DNA of 64,000 bases, from positions 186,001 to 250,000 of the forward strand of contig JASJFT010000038.1 of NCBI GenBank assembly GCA_030770425.1. Reading direction: 5' to 3'. Numbering within the stretch: position 1 is the first letter of the stretch; each line of letters opens with the position of its first letter. Positions 33,528 to 45,255 of the stretch are shown here, in pieces. The notes under the pieces were generated by a model, which was given only the letters and a program-made list of their open reading frames with translations, had not been told where the DNA came from and did not search any database. The stretch is from Darksidea phi (Eukaryota > Ascomycota > Dothideomycetes > Pleosporales > Lentitheciaceae). The position numbers and the translations under genes were made by a program.

Positions 33528-36500
33528 TAGCGTATAGGGAGTGAGAAGTCTCCGTCCTAAATGTCCGCGGATTATTCAAAAAATACATATGCTCTTCAGG
33601 GCTATGAATAGCGTCACAATCACGAAATAACACCAGCCTCCAGTGCAAGACAGTAAATATTAGCACCTCTCTGTATGAAATTTGTCCCCTTCCTACCATG
33701 ACCTCACGCCATGCACACATCTCACGTACCAATACACCCCAAGGCAGTACGACCCACATCCCGACATCCATCTTCTTCCATGCCCTTATAAGCTCATTTC
33801 TACATCATACCCCTCTTAACGTACACAACGACTGTCCTTGATCGCTAGTCGTTCCACGTCTTCAGGACAATCAAAGGTTGGTAGGGGCGCACGACTCGGT
33901 TGGCGGATATTCGGTCGTTGTTGCTCGGCTTTGGCAGTTAAGTTGCCTACTTGAACTATAGACTCGAATGTAGTCGTCCGGTGTATGGGTGTTGCGTGCA
34001 GGTATATGGTTAGAGACGCGGTTTTGGAAGGGGAAAATGAAATACGCATGAGGCGATCGGATATCATGCCTAGAGAGAAAGCTTCCGGAGAAGTTTGAGC
34101 TGCATGCCAAGTAGCAGGCATGGAAAAGTGGCAGTAGTAGCAAAAGGTTGTCACATATTTGGTAAGCAGTGTTCTTCCTGCCGACGTGTGCGATGTTTCT
34201 GTGAAGAAACTGATCGCCCTTTGGAAATATGGACTGTGAAGATACTAAATGCTGTAGGCCATTGGAAGTCGCTCAATCGTGATAGCGCTTGGATCTAGAG
34301 AAGCGATGACCGATAAAGGTTCTGCATGGAGAAATGCTCCGTTACCCCATGGGGTGCGGCATTCCCGTGCCCCGCGAACCACTAGAGAAGGGGAGTACAG
34401 ATTGCTTACGAACAAAAGAGAGTCTGGCCGTTGCTGACGCTGAAAATAGAACGGGTGGCGTGCATATATTGCGCACCCGATGAGCGGCTTCTGGAAGGTG
34501 GTCTAAAGTGGTTAACCAGGCTTGATGCCGTCACATGGCTTCGATAACCAGGTACATAAGACATGGGTCTACGCCAATGACCTGGCATGTTTCGTGCTAT
34601 CACCATTTGATCATAACATTTTAGAGTCCAGATCGGCGGGGTAGGTAGGCCTCCGCGATAAGTGATATTCGTTCGTTTTTTGTACTGGAAGTAATGAAAG
34701 CCACCGGCGTGGCCTTTCGAGCAAACGGCGAATCTTTGATGGGATTAGAGCCTAGCAGGATAATTCGGATAGCCGACGGCCCGTGGAGTGCTTCTGGAAG
34801 ACTCTTGCGTAGAGTGCAGCCTTGTCTAGGTGGCCTAGCAGATTGGCTTGGAGCGGCGAGTGAAGGCTAATGGCGGTACCCGTTGATTGAGATTTGAAGG
34901 CGGGCCCTTCCTCTTCTGGGTTACAGCTCCGTTGCAGAGGCAAGTGGACGAAACCGAAGGATAAGATGAAGAACATCCCAAGTGGCGGGATTAAAGCACG
35001 CAGCCGTACCTGTATATCTATCGTTATATTGCGCCCCTGGGTAAATGGCACCGGATTGCCAATGTGTTCAGCGCTCTGCGAACAAACTCGTCTCCAGGTG
35101 ACGCGCGGCGGGGCTAGAGGGCAATATGCGAGCATTCTCCTTGTTCGTATAGATATGGCGAGATTCAAGGCCGTTGGGGGTGCTTATTTTTGGCATGTGG
35201 CTGGTCTGAGACAACTGGCGGGCCGGGACGCGGCAACGTGCAACGTACGTGGTGATTTGCCGATCGGATCCAAGACTGGGGTCGGTCTCGTGCATCCATT
35301 TCGTTTGTGGCTAAGTACGGCCGGCCCTGCTTGGCAGATGTCTGCAGTGTGACACAGAGAGCGTCATCCGCAAGGATGAAAGATTATGGGGCAGAAAGAA
35401 TGGCGGATGCAACGATGGGCTGACGTGCTGAAATGCGCACCAGAGGCGAGCGGAGCGAAGAGACCTGCTAGCTGAGATGACCCGGACACGGGGTCTGTGT
35501 TGCAGTACCGAGACACCACACGGTATAATTAGGGCGAGGACCGGGAGAAGCGTGTAAAGGGCTAGAGAGCGCGGCCGGAGCGTAAAATCTCAGTGCTTGT
35601 CACAGAAGCTAGATGACTGTACCAGCATCAGCGAAGCCTGGGCTTGTGCCAATCGTAGAGCAGCCTGGCATACCGGCCAGGCACGCTCACCTAGCCCCGC
35701 CTTCGAAAGATACTTGTTAAAGGATAGCACTTCAAGGCGGCTGTTCCCGCCGGATGTGGATAGCCGGTGACGGCTGGGCGGAGAGCAATCTTCTCGTGGG
35801 CCAAGGTTCGTCTGGGGCGACGGCATGTGGAAGATGTGGAAGATTCAACGTTGGCCGGAGAAGCAAGCACGTGAGAGTGGTTGTGCCCAAGTGCTCGCCT
35901 TGCAGTGTCGGGAGAGTCACGGAAGCCGCGACTCACAGCGACGCTACGTCAACATTTACGTTTATAGAAGCGGCAATGAACTCGATGCGGCCAGGGGACG
36001 GCGCCCTCGGGGGCGGGCGGGGATGTCTTTTGATCAAGCAGCACTCTGCTGCGCGGAGGGGGAAGCGCGGATGTGACGCGAGTTTGCACGTGCAATGTAG
36101 GGCCTCGAGAACGCGGAGCGGAGCCTCTGCAGAGACACGACAGTGTATACTTCGCCCACAGCTGCGAGCGATGGCCGACGAATTGCCTCGCAGCTCCGGC
36201 AGGCCTCGGATCGTCAATGGTGCGTTCCCGGAGTCCCGCAGGGGTCGGGAGAGCCCGCTGGCCATGAGATTGAGCATCAACGGTCGTGCAGAGGAGCCCG
36301 CCTCGTCCACCAAGCTTGGGGGCCAGCACAGAAAGCTGCGAAACAGGCCCTCGCGAGAGCGGAGACGGGTGTGGGTTGAAGGGCAATGCGCACCAGCTCG
36401 GGGGGCGGAGGGTGGTTCCCGTGGGGGTGTTGAGGCGCCTTCAAGTGCCGCATTTTCGTCGTAGAAGGGCAGCACAGCGCGGCCTGGGAGGGCATACCGC

Positions 36501-37629
36501 ATACCGGTAGAAGCTGCAGCCTGGCTGGCAGGGGAGGGCTTTTGATAAATTTTGCGGCACGCTCGGCGGGCGTGGTGAAAAACTGGCGGGCCATCATTAC
36601 GCTAGAATTTTGTCCACGCTTGGGTCGGCCATTTCTCTTCCACGCTGCCCACACGACCCGTCAACACGTTCAAATTTGCCCAGCGGCCCCGGCGACACTT
36701 GACGCAGTCCTCATCGACCGCTTCGAGCTGCCGCCTTGCCCGCTGTCGTCGCCGCCCGCACGTCCGCCCCGCCGTCGACGTCCGCTCGTCGTGGTACCTC
36801 GCCTGCCTGCCTCTCTCGCCTTTGCACGCCTGCTCTCGACAAAGCCGCCGCAGCTCTCTCTGCAGCCCCACGACCACTTTGGCCCCTCGTCCCCCGTGCC
36901 CGGCCGTCCAGACGTCTTGATAGACACGGTTTAGAGGTGAGTTCCATCCGCACGTTGCCGTCGTTGGCGGCGTGCTCGCTTTTTTATTTGCGCATCCTCT
37001 CCCTCGCCCTCACCCGGCTCCCGCCTCAACCTCGACCTCGCAGCGTCACTGGGCTTGAGCACCCGCGCCCCGTAGGAGCTGCCCTGGCGTCAACAAACTT
37101 CCAGCAGTCGCTCCTTCCGGTCCCCCCGCCCCCAGCGTCGCCGCACGTGAGCATTCACTGTAGCTGCCGCGGCCGGCCGCACCCTGCCTCGACCACAAAC
37201 CCTGCCTCGACCACAAACCCTGCCCCATCCACGCCCACGCATCCGCGGCTCTACATCGCGCTAGCTTCCGGTGCTTGCTTTTCGCCTCGGCGTGCTCGCT
37301 GACCTTTCTAGATCGCTCCCTGCGCCTGCTACTCCATCTCGTCTCTCACGCACGACTAGCACCGTCTCCGCGACCACTTCCTCAAGCTTCACCTCCGCCA
37401 CATCCCGCGTGCAGCTGTCCCTCGCAGCTGGCCGAATCACCCGGCGCACGGCCCTGGTCGAATCCAACGACACAAGTGCGGAGAGGTCGAGCAGTGAACC
37501 TCTCCGGACACCACAGCGCCAGCACCTGCTTGGCCGGCTCGTCCGAGTGATCCCATCTGGGACAAAGACTGCTCCCAACTTTTTCCGGGACCCTCAATTC
37601 TCTGCTGAAACGCAGGGTCTAGCACGACC
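33528..37629. other. About 4.1 kb without a supported gene
   Basis: The left part (33528-35700) is of mixed composition. The part 35740-36500 is GC-rich, with long but overlapping open frames on both strands (35754-36464 + and 35933-36502 -) that read as low-complexity. From about 36600 to 37629 the sequence is pyrimidine-rich and is probably promoter and leader of the LARP1 gene, with a possible leader-intron donor GTGAGT at 36937. A tandem 18-bp repeat lies at 37182-37224. I see no RNA gene. Confidence 0.55.
37182..37224. repeat. Tandem 18-bp repeat (2.4 copies) in the LARP1 leader
   Basis: CCCTGCCTCGACCACAAA at 37182-37199 and 37200-37217 is followed by a partial copy CCCTGCC. It lies in the presumed 5' untranslated region. 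Confidence 0.85.
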
Positions 37630-40600
37630 ATGGCAACAACAATTTCCTACGCCCAGGCAGCAAAGGGTCTGTCCTCGGGACCAACTTCTTCCGCCACACC
37701 TAGCAAGCCGCCTTCAGGCTCCGCCACGCCCGCGAAGGAGACGTTAGCCTCGACCACTGCTGCAGCAGCCGTTATGAGCTGGGCAGATGACGCCGAAGCG
37801 AACGATACGCGTTCTGAAAAAACCTCAAGCTCATGCGAGCCGCGCACACAGCCCCAGGTCGCTGCACAGAAAGCGCCTCCGGCCTCTCAAGCTTCGACAA
37901 CTTCGTTAGTGTCGTCTCCCGACCTGGGCGCTTCGTCAGCTTCGACGGTGGCCAAGGATGACGATGTATCTTCCATACCCAACACGTCTTCAGATTCGAC
38001 TTGGGAGAACAAGTCCCAGGCTTCCACGTCGGTTGAGAAGTCCGTAGATTCGGTCGAGAAGATGTCTGAAAATGCCTCCGAAAAGGCTGCGGGGAAATCT
38101 TCGGAAAAAACGAAACGCAACAACGCGGAGCGGGCTCCGGCGAAGCCTCTACAGGAAGCACCCATACCCGTCGTCAACATTTGGAAGCAACGAGCTGAAA
38201 GCGCCAAAGCTAAACCGAAGTTGAGCCCAGCAAAACCAGCAGCACCCACGCACGGCGCACCTCAGTCATCCATGTCTACCGCCAAACAGGCCATGGCAGC
38301 CGTGACGACTGTTACCGGCGAACCCAAAGAAAAGGCTTCTGCTAGCGAAGGCGGGGCGGGAGGCCGTGGGGAGGAGAAGGTCAGCCAAGCGCGAAAGGAT
38401 TCGAAGCCGGAGGCCGACTTCGACAAGGCGAGGAGAATGACCAAGGGTCGCCCGCAGGAGAAGGAGACGCAGTCGGCGCCAGCTTCTTTTCCACTCCTAT
38501 CTAACCGTGATCGGGAGGCATGGCCGACGCCAGAAACTGCGCTTGACGAGGATCGGAAGAAGGCACACGACAAGCCGGAGAAAGAACGCAAGGACAGCCC
38601 AGCGAGCAAGCCTAGCGGTAAAAAGGAATGGGTAAACATGGCCATCACGCCTAACGTCATCTTCAACACGCCACTTCCCAATGCCGCAGGATCACGAAGA
38701 GGCGGGCGAGGTGCAGCCCGTGGTGGAACACACAGCGGTGGTCGCGCTGGTGGCTTTAGTGCCAACAATGTGGGCCATGCTGAAAAGGATGGATCCGCAC
38801 CCGCCTCTATTCCTAACGGCGACCAGCCGAAACGCGGTCGCCCCGATGGATTCGTTCGAGAGGCTTCTCCAAAGGAAAAGCGTACTGTGAGTGCCGGCTC
38901 GCTTCCCCCGAAGGAAAAGCCAGCAACCGTAAATGGGGAGAAGCCATTGAAGGTTACGACATCAGAAGCAGAGGCGCCGTCTAGACGAACTTCCATCATA
39001 CCAGAGTCCAACGGCCAAGTGCAAGGCCAGAATAGCACCTACCTTCGGCAGTATGCCCCACGAGCCGGTAAAGGTAGGAGAAGTGACTTCGTCAGCCAAG
39101 ACAGGAGAAAGGACAGCGAGTCCGTTTCGCCAACGAAGGAGAACGGCGTTCATCATGAACGACGAACATCCAATGTCACCCAGACAGACGGTAAGCATTC
39201 AACACGTGCCACTTCCCATGCGCACCACTTACGATCCCAAGCTCCAGAGGACGGCGAGCGACGAGCCTCAAACCTCACAGACGGTCAACCACCGCATCAG
39301 TCAAAGCGAGGGTCAAACGATCGCCAATTCGGGTCCTTCTCCAGGGGTGATCGCAATCACCGCGGTGGAACTCGTGGCGGACGAAGCAATTACCAAAACG
39401 GACATCAATACGCTAATGGCCATTTGCCATCCCTGAAGAACTCTTCTACATATTCAGGACCGCTTTCGCCAACGTCTTTCAACCCGGACCCGAACGCGTA
39501 CTTCGCCCCACCCCCGGGCAGGTTCAGAAATGGGCCACGCTCACAGTCAGTTACGGAGAGCATGTACCGCGTACCAGGCCAATACGGCGGTCCCCAACAG
39601 GTGCCCCCAATCCAGACGTACGTGAACGGGATGTACGACTTCCCGATGGTACAACCAATGAGCGCTGTCCCGTATGGTTCTTATGGCATGGACCATCACA
39701 CCCTGTTCTCCATGGTGTCAACGCAGCTGTATGAGTTTTAGAGCCGGACATTGACCAGCACAACTAACATTGAGTAGGGAATACTACTTCTCCCTGGAGA
39801 ATCTTCTCAAAGACATGTACTTGCGCAAGCAGATGGACTCTAAAGGGTTTGTCTTCTTCAGCGTGATTGCTGGGTTTAACCGGATCAAACAGCTCACCAC
39901 AGATCCTGACCTGATCAAGTTGGTCTGTTATCAGTCGAGCAACATTGAGTTCCGCATCGGCAACGATGGCAAGGAGAGGTTGCGTCTTCAGGAGGGTTGG
40001 GAGCAGTGGGTCCTGCCAATGGCCCAGCGAGATCCCTTGGCGCAGAATGACGGGCCGGAGGAGGTTTACAATCCTCCGATTCCGCACCCTCCTGGTTTCG
40101 ACCAGAGCGCTCTCCCTCGGTATCCTGAGATGCCTGCGGGCTCGCCGACCGGCGCTGCTCCATTTGACAATCAAGGACTGTACCCGGCTGTGAACGGTTT
40201 CCGCCCTGGGGCTCCCCAACATATCACGATGCAACCGAACGACAATCTCACCAATGGTGAAACTGCTGAGGGTGTGAATGGCACTGCCACCCCGAATGGC
40301 CACCCCGTTGACATATCGACCAAGGCTGTGAGTGGCGAACCTGATTCATTTTCTGACGAGCAAGTCGAGAGTTTGACTGTCGTTGTCCGCAAGCAAGACC
40401 AGTCTCAGTTGCCAGCGTTGCCTCTTTCTGTTACTCGAACCTTTTCTAATGCCTCTCTTGATAGTAGGAGCGGCGCCCCGGACGAGCCTGAAAAGCTAGC
40501 TGGTCGCCAAGCAAGTGTCAGGGCTAATGGCACTGGTCCTTCAGTGGGGTAAGCCTAGACGTCATAATGTCCTGAAGAGCGTGCTGACGTCCGTGATAGT

Positions 40601-41161
40601 GATGAAAGTAAAGTTCAGGATCAGCCTCGGAGAAACCCTAGCCCCTCTGTCCCGACTTCCGCCTCAAATCCCGTACGCCTCTATTGGGTCAAAGACAATG
40701 ATGCACCTGTCGATTTTGTTCCCCCCGACTCTACGCACGAATCTTATTATCTCCTTCGATCGAAAGCGCTCCAGCAGCGCCAAAATACGTCTCCTGGCTG
40801 CTGTCCCTATGACATGGACGTCTTGTACCAATTTTGGAGTCACTTCCTTATTCGCAATTTCAACACCCGAATGTACGATGAATTCCGCCACTTTGCCTTC
40901 GATGATGCCGCCAACAACTTGTCCGAGGTCGGTCTCACAAATCTGATCAAGTTTTATGGAGAGTCGTTGTTGTCGTCTCAAAATATTATACGGGAGCGTG
41001 TTGCCCAGGATTATGTCGACCTCGTGCAATCAGAGAATAAACATCGGCGCCTGGCTTTCTATCAACTTCAGTCAGCGTTCCGCAATAGTGCCCTGGAACC
41101 GCGTAATCGAAATCGCATCAGTGATTTACTGGATGCGGAATTGAGGACTTCACTCGAGTGA
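37630..41161 (+). CDS. LARP1: La-related protein 1 (La motif plus DM15 region)
   Basis: RNA-binding regulator of translation and mRNA stability. Exons are 37630-39728, 39778-40548 and 40600-41161 (introns of 49 and 51 nt); the product is 1143 residues. Residues 1-690 are disordered, rich in Ser/Lys/Ala and then in Arg-Gly (RRGGRGAARGG, GRAGG). The La motif at about 700-775 reads QLEYYFSLENLLKDMYLRKQ, DSKGFVFFSVIAGF, IKQLTTDPDLIKLVC and LRLQEGWEQWVLP. The intron splits this motif and the join is exact. The C-terminus (about 1028-1125) carries helical-hairpin repeats: LYQFWSHFLIRNFNTRMYDEF, then GLTNLIKFYGESL. This is the DM15 module that binds mRNA caps and TOP sequences in animal LARP1. The La motif is shared with yeast Slf1/Sro9, but DM15 supports LARP1 type. 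Confidence 0.92.
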
Positions 41162-42011
41162 AGATGATGGCTCTTTCGGTAGTACTGATTTCGACCTTCC
41201 TGGATGTTACCATATTTACGACCTTTGGCCTGTTTGCAGTTCACCGTCACGATCTAGTGGCCTTACATTTCGCCATGTTGCCCTTAATTTCTTTACTCAA
41301 CCGGGCAACTACCACCGTGTTCTACGAAGTTTTCTTCCAAAAGTTTGTTGGGCGTTGGTACAATGGGCATGGGGGGTTTTGCACTTTTTCTTTGCTTCCA
41401 CAAAATAGAATTAAGCAATCGAAGGGGGCTTCGAGGGGTTTTTCCTTCTTCTGTTCTCGCGACAGAGGCTTTCTTTCCGACGAGATACCTGAAACTTGGA
41501 AATCACCGTGGGGAAATGGGGTGGGCGTCTCTCTTGCATTATCTTCCGTTCTCCACCTCCATACACACAGCATAGCGGCATCTGTTTCCTTTCATCTACC
41601 TGTGTTTCGATCATGCCCCTTGTTTGTTTTCTCGAGAAAAAGATATCAGTCATTGCAAATACCATTAGTATGGCTAAACACCGTCAAATTATGTAATTTC
41701 ACATAGCACTGCATTATATCGTGGTAGTTCACTGTCCCTTGGAAAGGGAATATTTAGTCAAGGCGGGGAGATCGGAGACAAAAGGTGCTTTCGGTCAAAG
41801 CTTCGCATCATACCGTGTTCGTCTTAGCGTGCCGCTAATGACGTCTAGAGACATTTGGAGTGCATCTGAATGCCCTGTTGCCTCTTCGCGAAGGTCACAC
41901 ATGTCAAATCCTGTTTTGTAACATAGAGACAATATATCTAGATTACTTACTCGTAATGCTACCCTTCGAAACATCTCAACTACTAAGAGCGAGACTAGAA
42001 GCGTCTCTTTG
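41162..42011. other. Convergent 3' region, LARP1 / GH5
   Basis: About 850 bp with both 3' ends. The frame 41158-41706 has no recognisable motif. Nothing else was seen. Confidence 0.55.
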
Positions 42012-43260
42012 TCAGTCCCCGAAATAGCCTGCCCAACTCTGATTTGCTATTGCTACATTCGCTGCGGAAATAGCGCTGGCCATATCGCCCTTCGGGCTGT
42101 CGACGCCGATCTCAAAACCGTCGTAACCACAATCCGCTGGAGCTCCGGTTTGAGATCCATCTAAACCTGGGACTACTTGCCAGTAGACCTGTGAACTTGT
42201 CAGCTCTCTATAGCTCGAAACGGTAAGTAATGAGGACTTACCCATGGAATACCTGCGTCGTTGAAGACCTCGACTTGCTGATTGAAGTCGTCTTCGAAGC
42301 TCGTACTGACGCCCCACTCCTCCACCATCACATGCTTCCCGGCAGCATTCGCCTGAACAAGGACCGAGTTATCCCCGGTAATAAAGTATGCCCAGTCCGA
42401 TGACTTGCTCATATAGCCGTGGACGCTCATAATGTCGATTGCGTTACACTGCAAAGCCTTCTTCAAGAGGTTGAACTCGTGGTCGCAGCAATACTGGGAG
42501 CCGCCGACACCACCGGTTGCAACTTTGATACCGGAAGGCCCCAAGAAGCTACGAATGGCCCCCGCGCGGCCGCATAGCCAGTCATCAGGATCATTGGCGT
42601 TGAGCTTGTCAATCTGCTTTATCAACGGCTCGTTCTGCAGGTTGAAAGCTAAAATGACCTCATCCAAGTCTTTCCATTCCCGACCACCGAAATTTGGAGA
42701 CTTGTACGATAAGATCGCCCCGAGCCGGTTGTCGTAATCTGCCTTTGCTGCTGTGGCCGAGTAGAAAGTCGAGGCATCGGCATACTTCTGGCAGTAGGCA
42801 TCGCAGGTCGCGTCTCCGGTCAGCGAGTTGGCATTATGCGGCGATATGATGGCTTTCATGCCGTTGCTATGAAGCAGCTTGAGGGTTCTGTCGAGGGCAT
42901 CGAGAACCGTGTTATCGTATGTGCCAACTATGGCTTCAAAAGGCGGAATAGCCCTGACAGTGCTTCCCTTCAAACATCCTGCATCGGTATATGTCACTAA
43001 TGCTCTCGGTCAATATCAGCATCCTAGTTTACGTCCAAGACCGCCTCACCCCACAGCCGAAGCACTTTCGCTCCCCATCCAGCGAGGGCCTCTACATAAG
43101 CCTTCTGCTCCGCCTCTGGAAGTGCATGGAGGAAGTACTCGTTACTCCCTGCAAATGACTTTGCTCCCTCACCTCGCACCGCCAGCCGACAATGGGCGAC
43201 AGCAGGAGCCAGAGTCAGAACGAGCATCCCAAAAAAGACGAAAGGCTGCATAATGACCAT
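42012..43260 (-). CDS. Secreted glycoside hydrolase family 5 (mannanase-like)
   Basis: Probable extracellular beta-glycanase. Exons are 43260-43050, 42996-42242 and 42188-42012 (introns of 53 and 53 nt); the product is 380 residues. It begins with a signal peptide (MVIMQPFVFFGMLVLTLAPAVAHC). The GH5 fold is indicated by KSFAGSNEYFLHAL, GWGAKVLRLWVTYT, ILAFNLQNEPL (acid/base Glu in the NEP motif), DIMSVHGYM and HVMVEEWGVS (nucleophile Glu). The C-terminal GIPWVYWQVVPG contains the aromatic W of the active site. Substrate specificity within GH5 is not decided by eye; beta-mannan or a beta-glucan are options. A TATA box lies 79 bp upstream of the start. Confidence 0.9.
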
Positions 43261-43930
43261 GTCGAGAAGCGCAGGGTCACTGAAATCTCGCTAACTATCA
43301 TGCAGCTGCTAAAGTTGTTACGTCCCGGCACCCGCCCCTTTTATATTGTTTGGGGCGAATAACACTCAGTAAGCCCTATGACGTATTTCATTGGACCAAG
43401 CCTCATGACGCACCTTGCAGAAACAAAAGGCAGATAGCAAGGCTGAAACTACATGATGTACCCGTGCCGTGTTTCCGCTCTAGGGGGTGATAAAGTGTGA
43501 CCAGACATACCTCTTCAGTCGTATACAGTCCTTGTGGAGTGTGCAGACCAACGCAGCGCCGCAACCATTTTTATTGTGTTCAATGTACCGCATAGCTCAG
43601 ATAGGCATTTCTTCCTGTTTCGAGGATAATCTCGCGCCAAGCGCATGGAAAGAGCGGGTGGCGGAAGTCCCCATTCAGACGGGAAGAGCTGAGGTCGGAT
43701 ACGGGAGTGCTAACCGTGTTTCTGTCAGATTCGCTGCATCAAAACATCTACATCGCCGGAAATGGGAACATCAGGCGATCGTCGCAACCTTAGTCGCTCA
43801 CTCTCCTGTGATGTTCAGGATAGCCTGCTCAACGTTGGCATCATCCGCCCACCGGTGACGGCCCCCAAAGGTACAAAAGTCCCTTCATCTCTGCCCTTTG
43901 AAAAGACTTCTTTTTGCAAACTCATCAAAT
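43261..43930. other. Divergent region between GH5 (-) and the CFEM-like gene (+)
   Basis: It contains the GH5 promoter with a TATA box near 43340. Otherwise no gene or repeat is supported. Confidence 0.55.
43339..43345 (-). promoter_or_regulatory. TATA box of the GH5 gene
   Basis: TATAAAA on the minus strand, 79 nt before the GH5 ATG, followed by GGGG. A clear TATA box is unusual among the genes of this window and fits an inducible secreted enzyme. Confidence 0.6.
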
Positions 43931-44877
43931 ATGTTGCCCTCGCTGTTACAGGTATTTTTCCTTCTTGGGGTGGTCGCAACGATAGCATTGGGTTCTGGTC
44001 CGACCAAGATTTACATCAACACAGTATGTACCGCCCATTTCCAACCGTAGTAGGATGTTTGCGTTCTGGAAGGCTAAATGGACCACCTGAGGCTTCTGGA
44101 GCCCCGCTCTATCTGCCTAACCAGACTTCACAGAGAACGCCGGATTCTAACGTGTCGATGTGTGCTTTAGGTTCCGCAATACTCGCTCTTGGAAACATGC
44201 GCGGAACTACAAGTGTCAACAATCGTACGCAACATGGAGTACGGCTGCGGGGACGACAGCCAGACAACTTCCTTCGCCTGTTTCTGCTACCAAAGCTCGG
44301 CGAAGTTCTCAAGCATGATCGGCGCCCACGTTTCTTCAGCATGCAACCCATGGTATCCTGCGCAGAATACCTCGGCTATTGAGGTCTTCAGCAGCTATTG
44401 CCAGTTGGCCGAGATTGCTCCAACCAGTACGAGACATCAGACATGTCTAATGAAAAACCAGATTGGCTGACGGGACCAGGCATTCTCACTGCCAGTACAC
44501 CAGAACCATCAAACTCGTCGTCTTCGACCCCATCCCCAGCCTCTGCGCCTGCTACAGTATCCGTTACATTCACACCGTCCACCACCCCAGAGCCACCGCG
44601 TCAGAATAAGAAGACCAACGTCGTAGCCATCGCTGCAGGCGCCACTGTGCCTATTGCATTTATTGCATTGGGTCTTGCTGGTTTCCTTCTTTGGCGACGG
44701 AAGAAGAAGCCTGAAGAACGAATTGAGCTAGCAGCGACTGATAGCGCACCTGAAATCCACGAGCTTAAGCCTAGCATGGAGCCGGTGGAGATAGAGGGGG
44801 GTATGCGACGTGCGGAACTTTCACCTACTGCAGACCCTTATGAGCTTAATGGGGTGGGGTATATGGAGAACAAATGA
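43931..44877 (+). CDS. CFEM-like single-pass surface protein
   Basis: Putative plasma-membrane or cell-wall protein of unknown role. The model has exons 43931-44023, 44171-44426 and 44462-44877 (introns of 147 and 35 nt); the product is 254 residues. The signal peptide is MLPSLLQVFFLLGVVATIALG. The extracellular domain has six cysteines in a CFEM-like order (LLETCAEL, YGCGDD, FACFCYQSS, SSACNP, SSYCQL). A Ser/Thr/Pro linker follows, then one membrane helix (VVAIAAGATVPIAFIALGLA) with a basic stop RRKKK and a cytoplasmic tail of about 60 residues. The 35-nt second intron (with CTAATG) is needed to move from the Cys-rich frame to the linker frame. If it is not spliced, the gene would be broken. 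Confidence 0.75.
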
Positions 44878-45255
44878 GCGTGAGCGAATGAATAGGGTAT
44901 ATGAGAAGAGTATGGCATTATATAGTACGAAAATCATCTGAGGATGCGTGGTATGGAATGGGCTGCAGAGATGGTGCTGCGTTTAGTCGTTGGCAAAACT
45001 GACATCCCAACGAATATGCCTCTCCGCGTTGCTCTTGTGAGACGGTCGTATTCAGATTAGCGCGCCAAGATAAAGCTCACGTGCATCGGCGCTTTAAATC
45101 AGATCTGACCAACCAGCTCCGACCGCCGATCGCGACGGCTGGAACCGGGTGGCAAAATGGCCCAACTGCGCCACTCGACCTCAGAGCTCGTACTCCCCCA
45201 CAATCCGCCCTTCCCTCCACACTTCTCCCCTCGACGCTGGTCACGCCTCCCGACT
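44878..45255. other. Intergenic between the CFEM-like gene and the next gene
   Basis: About 380 bp, with the last 150 bp probably promoter and leader. No further gene is seen. Confidence 0.5.

Noticed and set aside
34894..35352. 152-codon open frame
   Set aside because: No recognisable domain; composition looks random, and opposite-strand frames of similar length exist.
35754..36502. Long overlapping open frames on both strands (236 and 189 codons)
   Set aside because: GC-rich low-complexity translations on both strands with no motif; consistent with lack of AT-rich stop codons rather than coding.
43762..44382. 206-codon open frame
   Set aside because: It runs in another frame over exon 1, intron 1 and exon 2 of the CFEM-like gene; the signal peptide and Cys-rich domain are in a different frame.
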